This document shows, piece after piece, positions 53,051 to 61,282 of a stretch of 64,000 nt of DNA (its first letter is position 1; the number at the start of each line of letters is the position of its first letter). The stretch comes from Sulfitobacter brevis. Lineage in GTDB: Bacteria; Pseudomonadota; Alphaproteobacteria; Rhodobacterales; Rhodobacteraceae. The DNA lies in the NCBI RefSeq assembly GCF_900112755.1, contig NZ_FOMW01000011.1, forward strand, positions 1-64,000, read 5' to 3'. The notes below the pieces were generated by a model. It searched no databases. It saw nothing but the letters and a program-made list of their open reading frames with translations, and was not told where the DNA came from. A program made the position numbers and the translations under genes.

Positions 53051-54004
53051 GTGAACAAAGTGCTGACCAGTCAGGAAATCGAGGCCGAGGGTGCCAGCCT
53101 GATCGACGAGATCATCCGTCTGTCGGATTTCACCTTCGACCGCTTGCCGATGCTCGACATTATCGGCGAGCGGCTGGTCGAAAACCTGTCCGTCGCCTTC
53201 CCCGATCTGACCCGCGCGATGTGCGAAGCCAAGCTTACCTCGCTTGATTACATCCCGCTCGCGCAGGTGATGGAGAGCCTGCCCGCGCCCGTGCTACTTG
53301 CCGTCGGCGCGGGTGTGCCGTTTGACGGGGAAATCTTGCTGGTTATCGACCGGACGTTGTTGCTGACGGCGATTGAATTGATGCTGGGCGGCAGCGCCAA
53401 ACACATAGACACCGAGAGCACTCAGGCTTTCACAGCAATCGAGCTTGGCTTTGGCGAGCGGTTGGCAGCAGCCGTTCTGGCCGAATTGCAGCGCGCGCTA
53501 TCGGTTGTCGGCAGGGCTGCGCTGGAGCTCGACCGTGTCGATACCGACCCTGAAGCCGCCGCCATCGCGAAGAACAGCAGCCTTTGCGCGCGGATGCGGC
53601 TGTCGGTCTCGATGGCAGGGCACGTCGGTCTGCTGGATGTCGTGATCCCCTATGACGCGCTGGAGCCGATCCGCCCTGATTTGGGTAAGATCTACTTTGG
53701 CAACCGTGGCGAGGATCAAAGCACCTGGCACGATCTGATCAGCGGCCAGATCGAGCGCGCCCAGATGGATCTTGAGGTCGTCTTGGCCCAAGAAGCGATT
53801 CCGATCCAGAAAATCATGTCATGGCAGCCCGGTGATACAGTCGATTTCGGTATCGAAGAGGGCGAGGACGCGACGATGACCTGCGCCGACGCACCCATGT
53901 TCAAAGTCTCGCTTGGCAAGCGCAACAACGGTTTCATCGCCGTTCAGATCACCGAGAAAATCACCGACAAGGAGGAGCCCGAAAATGATGGCAACGATAA
54001 TTGA
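53051..54004 (+). CDS. fliM: Flagellar motor switch protein FliM
   Basis: 317 residues. The middle domain FPDLTRAMCEAKLTSLDYIPLAQVMESLPAPVLLAVGAGVPFDGEILLVIDRTL and ELMLGGSAKHIDTES with TAIELGFGERLAAAVLAELQRAL matches FliM, and the C-terminal SpoA domain (VVLAQEAIPIQKIMSWQPGDTVDFG) contacts FliN. An N-terminal EIEAEGASLIDEI segment might correspond to the CheY-binding helix, whose usual motif LSQ(A)EIDAL is partly kept (LTSQEIEAE). Confidence 0.93.
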   Translation: MNKVLTSQEIEAEGASLIDEIIRLSDFTFDRLPMLDIIGERLVENLSVAFPDLTRAMCEAKLTSLDYIPLAQVMESLPAPVLLAVGAGVPFDGEILLVIDRTLLLTAIELMLGGSAKHIDTESTQAFTAIELGFGERLAAAVLAELQRALSVVGRAALELDRVDTDPEAAAIAKNSSLCARMRLSVSMAGHVGLLDVVIPYDALEPIRPDLGKIYFGNRGEDQSTWHDLISGQIERAQMDLEVVLAQEAIPIQKIMSWQPGDTVDFGIEEGEDATMTCADAPMFKVSLGKRNNGFIAVQITEKITDKEEPENDGNDN

Positions 54005-54341
54005 TACAGTGACGATCGTGCTTTTGATCGGCAGCATCACCTATGGCTATCTGGTGTCGCGCAAAGTGCGTCTGCTGATGGCTACGCTGCGCGAGTTAGA
54101 GCCTCTGGTGGTCGAATTCTCCTCTGCGGTGGACAAATCCGAGCATTCGGTCGCGAAAATGCGCGAGAATATCACCGTAGCCGAGCGTCGGCCTGAGCCC
54201 GCGCCAGAACCTGCGGAGGCCGCCTTCTCCAGTCGCCGCGCGGCCCCTTCGTCCGCAGAAGTCACAGGCCTGCGGGTGATGCGCGACAAAAAAGAGCTGG
54301 TGCGGGCGTTCTTCGAGAACTCCGGCGCGGCACGGGTCTGA
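53985..54341 (+). CDS. DUF6468 flagellar protein, single membrane helix
   Basis: 118 residues from the first of two ATGs; AAGGAGG lies 11 bp upstream. The start MMATIIDTVTIVLLIGSITYGYLVSRKVRLLM is a membrane helix, then a helical region (LEPLVVEFSSAVDKSEHSVAKM) and a Pro/Ala-rich linker and basic end. The family sits between fliM and motE in alphaproteobacterial clusters. It overlaps fliM by 20 bp. Function unknown; it may help the stator or MotE. Confidence 0.75.
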   Translation: MMATIIDTVTIVLLIGSITYGYLVSRKVRLLMATLRELEPLVVEFSSAVDKSEHSVAKMRENITVAERRPEPAPEPAEAAFSSRRAAPSSAEVTGLRVMRDKKELVRAFFENSGAARV

Positions 54342-54344
54342 TCG

Positions 54345-55001
54345 ATGGCAAATCTGCTGAGCGGTAAGTTGATCATTGGCGGGCTGGGGCTGACGTTGTT
54401 TGCCAAGGCTGCGCTATCATTCCCTGAACTTCCGATGTTTCGCGACATTGATCCAATGCCGGCGCCGGCGATTATTCTGGCCGCGGCCACTAAAGAGGAA
54501 TCGGGGCTACAACCCGCGACGGATGCACCGCCGTTGGTTGAGGATCTGCCCGCCAGAGCGGCCCATAACGACACGCCCGAGGAGGTTTTGCAGTCCTTGA
54601 CCCGCGAGCGTGAGTTGGTTGATCTGCAAAAGGACAATATTGAAGAGCGCAAAGCCGAAGTGGCGCTGGCACTGGAACGGCTGGAGATTGAAAAGGCATC
54701 GTTGATGGAGCTGAAAAACTCGATCGAGGCGTTGCTGGCACGGGTTGAAGCCTCACAAACCGACGACCTGAACCGGCTCATTGAGTTCTACAAGAATATG
54801 AAGCCTGTGGATGCCGCGCGGATCATTGATGATCTGGATATCGAGACCACGATCATGATCCTCGGAGAGATGAACCCCCGTTCTGCCGCGCCGATTATGG
54901 CCAAGGTTTCGGCGGTGCGGGCCCGTGCAATCTCCAAGATTATTCTTGAGCGGTCGCAATTGCCGGGCGATCAGGATCTGGTTGGCATCAAGCTCAAATA
55001 A
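54345..55001 (+). CDS. motE: MotE-like flagellar motor chaperone
   Basis: 218 residues. A membrane helix or signal (LIIGGLGLTLFAKAALSFPELP), a coiled-coil region (ERELVDLQKDNIEERKAEVALALERLEIEKASLMELKNSIEALLARVE), then the MgtE-N-like module YKNMKPVDAARIIDDLDIETTIMILGEMNPRSAAPIMAKVSA. In rhizobia MotE folds and protects MotC in the periplasm. No motC is recognised in the window, so it may serve another stator partner. Its stop is 3 bp before the flhB stop, convergent. Confidence 0.85.
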   Translation: MANLLSGKLIIGGLGLTLFAKAALSFPELPMFRDIDPMPAPAIILAAATKEESGLQPATDAPPLVEDLPARAAHNDTPEEVLQSLTRERELVDLQKDNIEERKAEVALALERLEIEKASLMELKNSIEALLARVEASQTDDLNRLIEFYKNMKPVDAARIIDDLDIETTIMILGEMNPRSAAPIMAKVSAVRARAISKIILERSQLPGDQDLVGIKLK

Positions 55002-55004
55002 CGC

Positions 55005-56132
55005 CTAGCTCGGGTCGTTGCGCAGGGTTGATCCTGCGGGCGGCTTGCGCTTGCGGTTGTTCTTGAGGTCAAAGACAAAGCTGATGATTTCGGCCACGAT
55101 CTCCCAATGCTCGACCGGCACGACCTGATCAATCTCGACAGTATCATAGAGCAGTCGCGCCAGCGGCTTGTTTTCGATAATCGGAATCTCATTCTCAAAC
55201 GCCACTTCGCGAATGCGTAGCGCGACAAGATCAGCGCCTTTGGCAATGCAAACGGGGGCCATATCTTGAGCTGGATCGTACTTCAGCGCGACGGAATAAT
55301 GCGTCGGGTTGATCAAAATCACATCAGCCATCGGGACCGCGGAAATGCTGCGCTGCTGTGAAAGCTCGCGGCGGCGGCGGGCGCGTTTCTGGCGGATCTC
55401 TGGCGAACCTTCGCTTTCCTTGTATTCATCCTTGAGATCTTTCTGGCTCATCCGCTGTTTCTTGCGCCAGTCAAACCGCCGCCAGAGGATGTCGACGATG
55501 GCGACCGGCACCAGAAAGATCGCCGCGGACGCCAACAGCTTTTGCGTGGCTTCAACCAGATAGGCAGGCAGAGCTTCGGGAACAAAGCCGATGGTCATCC
55601 AAATTTCGCGCACCGCTTGATTGGTGAACCAGATCGCCAAGAAGCCAATCGCAAAAACCTTAACAATGCTTTTGATAAACTCGACGAAGGAATTGGCGGA
55701 GAACAAGCGCTTGAACCCCTCTTTCGGGGATATCTTCGACAGCTTAGGTTTGATCCGCTCCAACGCGACGACGGTCTCGCCCTGAATAAGCGACCCGACC
55801 AGCGCGCCCACAAGCAGCACCCCGAACACGGGAAGAATCGCAAGAACAAGCCGCAGCATGAAATCGCCAAGTATCTGGCCCAAACGGGTGAGGCCGGTCG
55901 TCCCAGTGGCAACTTGTAGGTTCGGTGCTTGCTCGATCAACCCTGTCAGCGCCTGCACGATGCGCGGCGCCTGCAACGGCAAAACAAAGGCGATAATCCC
56001 GAGTAAAGCCAACACCACCATCATATTGCCGGTTTCTTTAGAGGAGGGCACGTCCCCTTTCTTGCGCGCGTCTGCAAGCCGCTTTTCGGTTGGTTCTAAC
56101 GTCTTTTCCGTGCTGTCGCCGTTGTCTGCCAT
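55005..56132 (-). CDS. flhB: Flagellar export protein FlhB
   Basis: 375 residues. Four membrane helices in the N-terminal half and a cytoplasmic domain with VILINPTHYSVALKYDP, whose NPTH is the autocleavage site that switches export specificity. It starts MADNGDSTEKTLEPTEKRLADARKKGDVP, the typical FlhB beginning. First gene downstream of fliR in the flhB-fliR-flhA order here. Confidence 0.95.
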   Translation of the reverse strand: MADNGDSTEKTLEPTEKRLADARKKGDVPSSKETGNMMVVLALLGIIAFVLPLQAPRIVQALTGLIEQAPNLQVATGTTGLTRLGQILGDFMLRLVLAILPVFGVLLVGALVGSLIQGETVVALERIKPKLSKISPKEGFKRLFSANSFVEFIKSIVKVFAIGFLAIWFTNQAVREIWMTIGFVPEALPAYLVEATQKLLASAAIFLVPVAIVDILWRRFDWRKKQRMSQKDLKDEYKESEGSPEIRQKRARRRRELSQQRSISAVPMADVILINPTHYSVALKYDPAQDMAPVCIAKGADLVALRIREVAFENEIPIIENKPLARLLYDTVEIDQVVPVEHWEIVAEIISFVFDLKNNRKRKPPAGSTLRNDPS

Positions 56133-56133
56133 C

Positions 56134-56889
56134 TCAGAACCTAAAGCCGATCAACCATCCTTGGAACGTCTCGATGAAGTATTCAAGGATTGCGGGCATG
56201 GTAATGGCGAGGATCAGCAGCCCCGCGCCGATGAGAAGAGACGCGGCAACAAAAAACACAGGCAACTGCGGCATCATCCGGTTTGCCAGCCCCATGCCAA
56301 GGTTCAGCACCACACCCATGACGAAAAACGGCGCGGCAATGGCGGTGCCGATATACAAGCTCTGCCCGCCGGCGCGAAGAATCTGGTCGGTCATGTCCTG
56401 CAGCATCACCTCACCGGGCGGAAAAATCTGATAACTAGACAGCAGCGCTCGCAGGATGATGTGGTGCGTGTCGGTGATGAAAATCATCGCAACGGCGCTG
56501 ATCATCATCAACGTTGCTACCATCGTAGCCCCCTCGAAAGAGCCGAAGGACGGCCCGAAAGCGTTGGCAAGCCCCGAGACCTGACCCGCCTGAAAGCCCG
56601 CAAATTGCAGGGCCGAAAGCAGAATGCGCGCGGTCAGCCCGATCCACAGCCCGATAGTGACTTCGGCGCCAAGCATGATTGCCAACGCCAGTGGTTCGGA
56701 GGGCATTGCGGCTTGCACGGGCGTGGCTGGCAGCAAAGCGGCGCAAAGTACCAACGCGAACGAAAGGCGCACCCGCATCGGAATTTGCACCTCGCCAAAG
56801 GCTGGCATGAAGATCAGCGCCGAGCCGAGCCGCGCAAAAACCACAAGATAAGAGAAAAACAGCGCCGTGACATAGCCCTCAAGCGTCAT
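56134..56889 (-). CDS. fliR: Flagellar export gate protein FliR
   Basis: 251 residues with about six membrane helices (VTALFFSYLVVFARLGSALIFMPAFGEVQIPMRVRLSFAL; GFQAGQVSGLANAFGP; IFFITDTHHIILRALLSSYQ-like region). The start matches FliR. It forms the export gate with FliP and FliQ. The gene overlaps flhA by 4 bp and is 1 bp from flhB. Confidence 0.94.
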   Translation of the reverse strand: MTLEGYVTALFFSYLVVFARLGSALIFMPAFGEVQIPMRVRLSFALVLCAALLPATPVQAAMPSEPLALAIMLGAEVTIGLWIGLTARILLSALQFAGFQAGQVSGLANAFGPSFGSFEGATMVATLMMISAVAMIFITDTHHIILRALLSSYQIFPPGEVMLQDMTDQILRAGGQSLYIGTAIAAPFFVMGVVLNLGMGLANRMMPQLPVFFVAASLLIGAGLLILAITMPAILEYFIETFQGWLIGFRF

Positions 56890-58994
56890 GACCCGACGGT
56901 GCCAATGGTGCGCAACGAAGCTTTGCGGTGCACTTCGTTATGGGAAATCACTTGGGTCGTCGGGCTGACCCGCTCAAGGATAGAGCGCACATAGGGTCTC
57001 GCCTGCGGGGTTACCAGAATCGCGGGCCAATGATCGGCAGCCGAGTGTTTCTGGATTTCCTTGCGCATCGCCAGTACAAATTCCTGCACCCGCGATGGCG
57101 ACATCAAAAAGGTGTCTTCGCCATTGGCGGTCGAGATCGAATTGACCAACTCCCGCTCCCATTCACCATTTAGATTGATCACCGGAACGTATCCTTGCGG
57201 ATCCTTGAGGGTTTGGCAGATTTGTTTGGCTAGCTTGCCACGGGCATGTTCGATCACGGTGCGGATGTTCTTGGTATTGGCACTGGCCTCGGCCACCGCT
57301 TCGATAATCTTCGGCAAGTTGCGGATCGAAACCCGCTCGGCCAGCAGCGCTTGCAGCACGTGTTGTAGCATGACGGCAGGGCTGTTGTTGCTGCTATCGG
57401 CCAATAGTTTCTGGTAATCCTTGTCCTGCCCTTCGATCAATTCCTGCGTCGCGGAATAGGTCAGGATTTCGGGCATATGCTCCTTGATCACTTCGGTCAG
57501 ATGGGTCGTGACCACACTTTCAGGGTCCACCACGGTCATGCCGCGCAATTCGGCCTCCGAAGCGGTAGCCTCATCCACCCATATCGCTTCCAGCCCGAAG
57601 GTCGGCTCGCGGGTACGCTTGCCCGGCAGGTCAATATCCTCGCCGGTGGGGTTGATCACCATCATCATCAAAGGCTCGATTTCGCCGCGTGCGGCCTCCA
57701 CGCCCTGTAGGGAAATCGAATAGGTCAGCGACGGCAGATCGGAATCGTCCTTGATCCGAACCGGCGGCAGGACAAAGCCGTAATCCTTGATAAACAGCGA
57801 TCGCAGGCTTTTGACCTTGCCGGGCAGCGCCGCGTCGACGGAGGTGATCATCGGCACCAGTCCCGCGCCCAGATCAAGGCGCACATCATCCACCCGCAGC
57901 ATATCTGCCACCCCGTCGGAGGGGGCATCGGTAGGCGTGGCGGCGTCTTTGGCTTCCTGCGTATCTTTGGCCAAACGCTCTGCTATCTGCTTTTGCATTA
58001 CATAGCCAAATCCGGCCATCCCCGCAGCGAGCGGCAGGAAGATCGTCAGCGGGAAACCGGGCAGCCAGCCGATGCCGAAGGTCAGCGCCGAGGCCATATA
58101 AAGCGCCTTGGGGAAGTTGCTCAGCTGGCCCAAAACGGCCTCGTTCGCAGCCCCCGATGTGCCGCCCTTGGTGACCAACAGCCCTGCCGCCAATGACACG
58201 ATCAACGCGGGGATTTGCGTGACCAAACCGTCACCAATGGTCAACACAGTATAGTTGCTCAGCGCTTGGGTCACGCTCAGATCATGGCTGAGCATCCCGA
58301 TCAGGATGCCGCCAAAGACGTTGATCAACACAATTATCAGCCCCGCGACCGCATCGCCGCGCACGAACTTTGACGCACCATCCATCGCGCCGAAAAACGA
58401 GCTTTCTTCTTCGACTATTCTGCGGCGGGTCTTGGCTTCCTGTTCGTTGATCACGCCCGCGCCCAGATCGGCGTCAATCGCCATCTGTTTACCTGGCATC
58501 GCGTCGAGTGAGAACCGCGCCGCGACCTCCGCGATGCGGGTGGAGCCCTTGGTGATGACAACAAAGTTAATGATCACGAGGATGATAAACACCACAATTC
58601 CGATGACGAAATCACCGCCGACGATGAATTGGGCAAAGCCTTCGATGACATTGCCTGCCGCCCCCGGCCCCTCGTGGCCTCTGGCGAGGATCAACCGCGT
58701 AGAGGAGACGTTCAGCGCCAGCCGCAGCATGGTCACCACCAGCAGCAGCGTCGGGAAGGAATTGAACTCCAGCGGGGTGCCGATCCACAAAGCGACCATC
58801 AGGATAAGCACCGACAGAGACAGTGAAATTGCCAGCCCAAGGTCAAGCAAGAAAGGCGGCAGCGGCACAAACAGCATCGCAAGGATCAGCATGACCCCGA
58901 TGGCAAAGCCGATGTCGCGGTTGTCACGTCCCAACTTGCCGAAGCTGAAGGCAGGCTTGGCTGCCGTGGTGGTATCGGGCAGGGCCATCGTCAT
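56886..58994 (-). CDS. flhA: Flagellar export apparatus protein FlhA
   Basis: 702 residues. Seven to eight helices in the N-terminal half with the FHIPEP-type region LALNVSSTRLILARGHEGPGAAGNVIEGFAQFIVGGDFVIGIVVF and KGSTRIAEVAARFSLDAMPGKQMAIDADLGAG. The C-terminal cytoplasmic domain (HMPEILTYSATQELIEGQDKDYQKLLADS and LVTPQARPYVRSILERVSP) binds chaperone-substrate complexes. The start ATG overlaps the SLT gene by 4 bp. Confidence 0.96.
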   Translation of the reverse strand: MTMALPDTTTAAKPAFSFGKLGRDNRDIGFAIGVMLILAMLFVPLPPFLLDLGLAISLSLSVLILMVALWIGTPLEFNSFPTLLLVVTMLRLALNVSSTRLILARGHEGPGAAGNVIEGFAQFIVGGDFVIGIVVFIILVIINFVVITKGSTRIAEVAARFSLDAMPGKQMAIDADLGAGVINEQEAKTRRRIVEEESSFFGAMDGASKFVRGDAVAGLIIVLINVFGGILIGMLSHDLSVTQALSNYTVLTIGDGLVTQIPALIVSLAAGLLVTKGGTSGAANEAVLGQLSNFPKALYMASALTFGIGWLPGFPLTIFLPLAAGMAGFGYVMQKQIAERLAKDTQEAKDAATPTDAPSDGVADMLRVDDVRLDLGAGLVPMITSVDAALPGKVKSLRSLFIKDYGFVLPPVRIKDDSDLPSLTYSISLQGVEAARGEIEPLMMMVINPTGEDIDLPGKRTREPTFGLEAIWVDEATASEAELRGMTVVDPESVVTTHLTEVIKEHMPEILTYSATQELIEGQDKDYQKLLADSSNNSPAVMLQHVLQALLAERVSIRNLPKIIEAVAEASANTKNIRTVIEHARGKLAKQICQTLKDPQGYVPVINLNGEWERELVNSISTANGEDTFLMSPSRVQEFVLAMRKEIQKHSAADHWPAILVTPQARPYVRSILERVSPTTQVISHNEVHRKASLRTIGTVGS

Positions 58995-59809
58995 TCCACC
59001 TGCGCGTAGTTTGGCAGAACCGGCTGTAGCGGTGTGGCCGTATAGATCGACACGACCTGATGCATGACTTGGGCGCCGCTGCCGGTCATATCCGCGCTCC
59101 AGTTAAACGATGGCTGCTCGCGCGGCTCGTTATCAGCGGCAACAGTTGCGGAGGCAGTCGGCAGGCCGGCAAGGCGGAATTCGCTGGCATTGGCGAGCTT
59201 GCTGTTCTGCGCCAGCTTTTCGAGATAGATCTTTTTGAACTCTGGCGTCGAGGAGTGATAGCGCCCCGCGGCATCCCACCAATCGCCCGATTCTTCATAG
59301 AGCCTGAGGAGAAACTGCGCGGCATATTCGACATTCGCGGTCGGGTCGGTGGCTTCGGAAAGCGAGGAAAAATGCTCGGAATGCCAGCGTTGGTTGATCT
59401 GCATACAGCCGACATCAATCGAATCGGTGCCGCCTGCCTGCCGGACCCGTACCCAGCTTTCCAAAGCACCTTTGCTATCAAAAAACGCGCCATTGCCGTC
59501 GGCATTGGCGGTCCATGGCCAAATGGTCAGGTTGCCGTCAATCCGGCGTCCGGCTTCTTGAATGCCGATGGCGAGCAACAGATTGTCGGGGATTTCGTAG
59601 CGCAACTGCGCGTCAAGAATAGCGCGCAAACAAACCCCAGCGTCTTCGCCACCCTGGGCCGCTGCGGGGCGCAGGCGGGTGGCAGCAGGAGCGGTGACAA
59701 CGGGGCTCGCGCGGTAAAACCCGGCCCAGCCTTCTGCAACTGCCTCACCCGCGGTGCTTGCGAGGATGCCGCATAACAGTGCGCGGTGGAGCAAGGATAA
59801 ACGGGTCAT
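58991..59809 (-). CDS. Lytic transglycosylase of the flagellar cluster (SltF-like)
   Basis: 272 residues from MTRLSLLHRALLCGILASTAGEAVA, a signal peptide; an ATG 15 bp upstream would overlap fliQ more. The SLT motif region includes LLLAIGIQEAGRR (catalytic Glu), TIWPWTANADG, VDVGCMQINQRWH-like segment (IDVGCMQINQRWH) and NVEYAAQFLLRLYEESGDWWDAAGRYHS. Alphaproteobacterial FlgJ lacks the muramidase domain, and in Rhodobacter sphaeroides SltF opens peptidoglycan for the rod; this gene is its likely equivalent. It lies between fliQ and flhA. Confidence 0.85.
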   Translation of the reverse strand: MTRLSLLHRALLCGILASTAGEAVAEGWAGFYRASPVVTAPAATRLRPAAAQGGEDAGVCLRAILDAQLRYEIPDNLLLAIGIQEAGRRIDGNLTIWPWTANADGNGAFFDSKGALESWVRVRQAGGTDSIDVGCMQINQRWHSEHFSSLSEATDPTANVEYAAQFLLRLYEESGDWWDAAGRYHSSTPEFKKIYLEKLAQNSKLANASEFRLAGLPTASATVAADNEPREQPSFNWSADMTGSGAQVMHQVVSIYTATPLQPVLPNYAQVE

Positions 59810-59810
59810 C

Positions 59811-60080
59811 TCAAATACCGCCATTCGCGATTAGATCGAACACCCGATCAGACAGGCCAGTGAGCGTCGCATACATAAAGGGCAAGGCCAGTGCCAGCGT
59901 CACAAAGATAGCCGCAATTTTTGGCACGAAGGTCAGCGTCATCTCCTGAATCTGCGTCAGAGCCTGAAAGAACGCAATCATCAGGCCAACGCCAAGCGCC
60001 ACGACCAGCACCGGCGCAGAGGCCAGCAGCACGGCCATAAGCGTCTGCCGGATAAACTCATATGTAGTGACGGGATCCAT
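59811..60080 (-). CDS. fliQ: Flagellar export gate protein FliQ
   Basis: 89 residues with two membrane helices (LMAVLLASAPVLVVALGVGLMIAFFQALTQIQEMTLTFVPKIAAIFVTLALALPFMYATL). This is the standard FliQ pattern with IQEMTLTFVPKI. Export gate subunit with FliP and FliR. Confidence 0.95.
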   Translation of the reverse strand: MDPVTTYEFIRQTLMAVLLASAPVLVVALGVGLMIAFFQALTQIQEMTLTFVPKIAAIFVTLALALPFMYATLTGLSDRVFDLIANGGI

Positions 60081-60110
60081 GCGCAGCCTGCAATCCTTGT
60101 TGGTGAGGCG

Positions 60111-60422
60111 TCAGATCGGCATTCTCATGACGTCCTGATAGGCTTCAACCAGTTTGTCGCGCAGAGCGACCGAAATCTGCACTGTGCTTTCCATCGCCAT
60201 CGTGGCCTCAACGACCTGCTGCAATCCCGCTTGGCCCTGAAGCCCGGCGATTGCCATGCTGTCGCCGGTGCGCACAGTCTCCACCGCCTTTTGCGCGGCG
60301 TCCGCGACCATGGAGGAAAAGTCCGCACCAGAGGGTTTCGGCTCTGCGGCGGGTTTGGCATCGGACGCCTTGGCATAGGCGGCCTGCACATAGGAGGATC
60401 GGATGGCGGAGAAATCAGTCAC
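60111..60422 (-). CDS. fliE: Flagellar hook-basal body protein FliE
   Basis: 103 residues. It has DFSSMVADAAQKAVETVRTGDSMAIAGLQGQAGLQQVVEATMAMESTVQISVALRDKLVEAYQDVMRMPI, ending in the FliE signature that links the MS ring to the rod. It lies in the flgB-flgC-fliE order, 11 bp after flgC. Confidence 0.94.
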   Translation of the reverse strand: MTDFSAIRSSYVQAAYAKASDAKPAAEPKPSGADFSSMVADAAQKAVETVRTGDSMAIAGLQGQAGLQQVVEATMAMESTVQISVALRDKLVEAYQDVMRMPI

Positions 60423-60433
60423 GTATCAGGACC

Positions 60434-60844
60434 CTATCTGAGCAAATCAATAAGCTGGCGGCGCATGTCGCGGGCGTTTTCCACCATCGACAGGTTTGCC
60501 TCGTAGCTGCGCGAGGCTTCACGCATATTGCTCATTTCGATCAATGGGTTAACGTTTGGCAGTTTAATATATCCGGTTTCGTCTGCAGCAGGGTGCGAGG
60601 GATCATAGCGTAGGGTAAAGGGGCTGGTGTCACGCTCGATCTCTCCGGCGGTCACGATTGCCGCACCGGTGCGCGGATCGGTGCCTGCCTCAAACGACAT
60701 GGTTTTGCGCTGGTAGGGATCGCCGCCCGCCGTTTGCGAGGTCGAACTGGAGTTGGCCACGTTCTCGGAGACGATGCGCAGACGCTCGCCCTGAACACGC
60801 ATACCGCTTGCGGCGGTGGTGCTGATACTGCTGAGTGGATCCAT
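60434..60844 (-). CDS. flgC: Flagellar proximal rod protein FlgC
   Basis: 136 residues. The N-terminal STTAASGMRVQGERLRIVSENVANSSST and C-terminal VNPLIEMSNMREASRSYEANLSMVENARDMRRQLIDLLR are rod/hook family motifs with the ANL helix. Exported rod component. Follows flgB by 18 bp. Confidence 0.95.
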   Translation of the reverse strand: MDPLSSISTTAASGMRVQGERLRIVSENVANSSSTSQTAGGDPYQRKTMSFEAGTDPRTGAAIVTAGEIERDTSPFTLRYDPSHPAADETGYIKLPNVNPLIEMSNMREASRSYEANLSMVENARDMRRQLIDLLR

Positions 60845-60862
60845 TGGCCTTGCTCCTCTTGC

Positions 60863-61216
60863 TTACCGACGACCCGAAACCGTTTGCAGCATGTCATGCG
60901 CTTTACGGTAGAGGTTGGCGGCGATCTTGAACTGGCCCGCTGTGGCGTTGGCCTCCATGATCTGTTCTTCGAGCACGACATTGTTGCCCGACATATCTTC
61001 TGACCAGTTAACCTTCGCTTCGGTGACTTCGGCGGTGGGCAGAACGCCCGTCATTGCAGCGCTGTCGAGGTAACTGGCAAAGCTTTCGATGTCTTTGGCG
61101 CGGAAGCCCGCGACATCAGCGTTCGCAATATTCTCCGCGACCACCTTTTGACGGGTTGCCAGCCACTCCAAACGTTTCGGAGCAAGATCAAATATGGATT
61201 GAGTCTGTGTATTCAT
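60863..61216 (-). CDS. flgB: Flagellar proximal rod protein FlgB
   Basis: 117 residues. The segment LEWLATRQKVVAENIANADVAGFRAKDIESF is the FlgB N-terminal rod motif; the C-terminal EEQIMEANATAGQFKIAANLYRKAHDMLQTVSGRR completes it. First gene of the flgB-flgC-fliE-fliQ-sltF-flhA-fliR-flhB operon, downstream of a perfect CtrA box. Confidence 0.95.
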   Translation of the reverse strand: MNTQTQSIFDLAPKRLEWLATRQKVVAENIANADVAGFRAKDIESFASYLDSAAMTGVLPTAEVTEAKVNWSEDMSGNNVVLEEQIMEANATAGQFKIAANLYRKAHDMLQTVSGRR

Positions 61217-61261
61217 TGTTTACTCATCATTTAATCTTGGCGTATACCAAGTATAGAAAGA

Positions 61262-61276
61262 TTAAGGAAGGTTTAA
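61262..61276. promoter_or_regulatory. CtrA-type box between flgB and fliI
   Basis: TTAA-GGAAGGT-TTAA, a canonical N7 site, 46 bp before flgB (minus strand) and 7 bp before the fliI GTG. TATACT and TATACG hexamers, forming the palindrome TATAC-CAA-GTATA (61243-61255), lie on the flgB side, so the site most likely belongs to the flgB promoter. Confidence 0.65.
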
Positions 61277-61282
61277 AACCCC

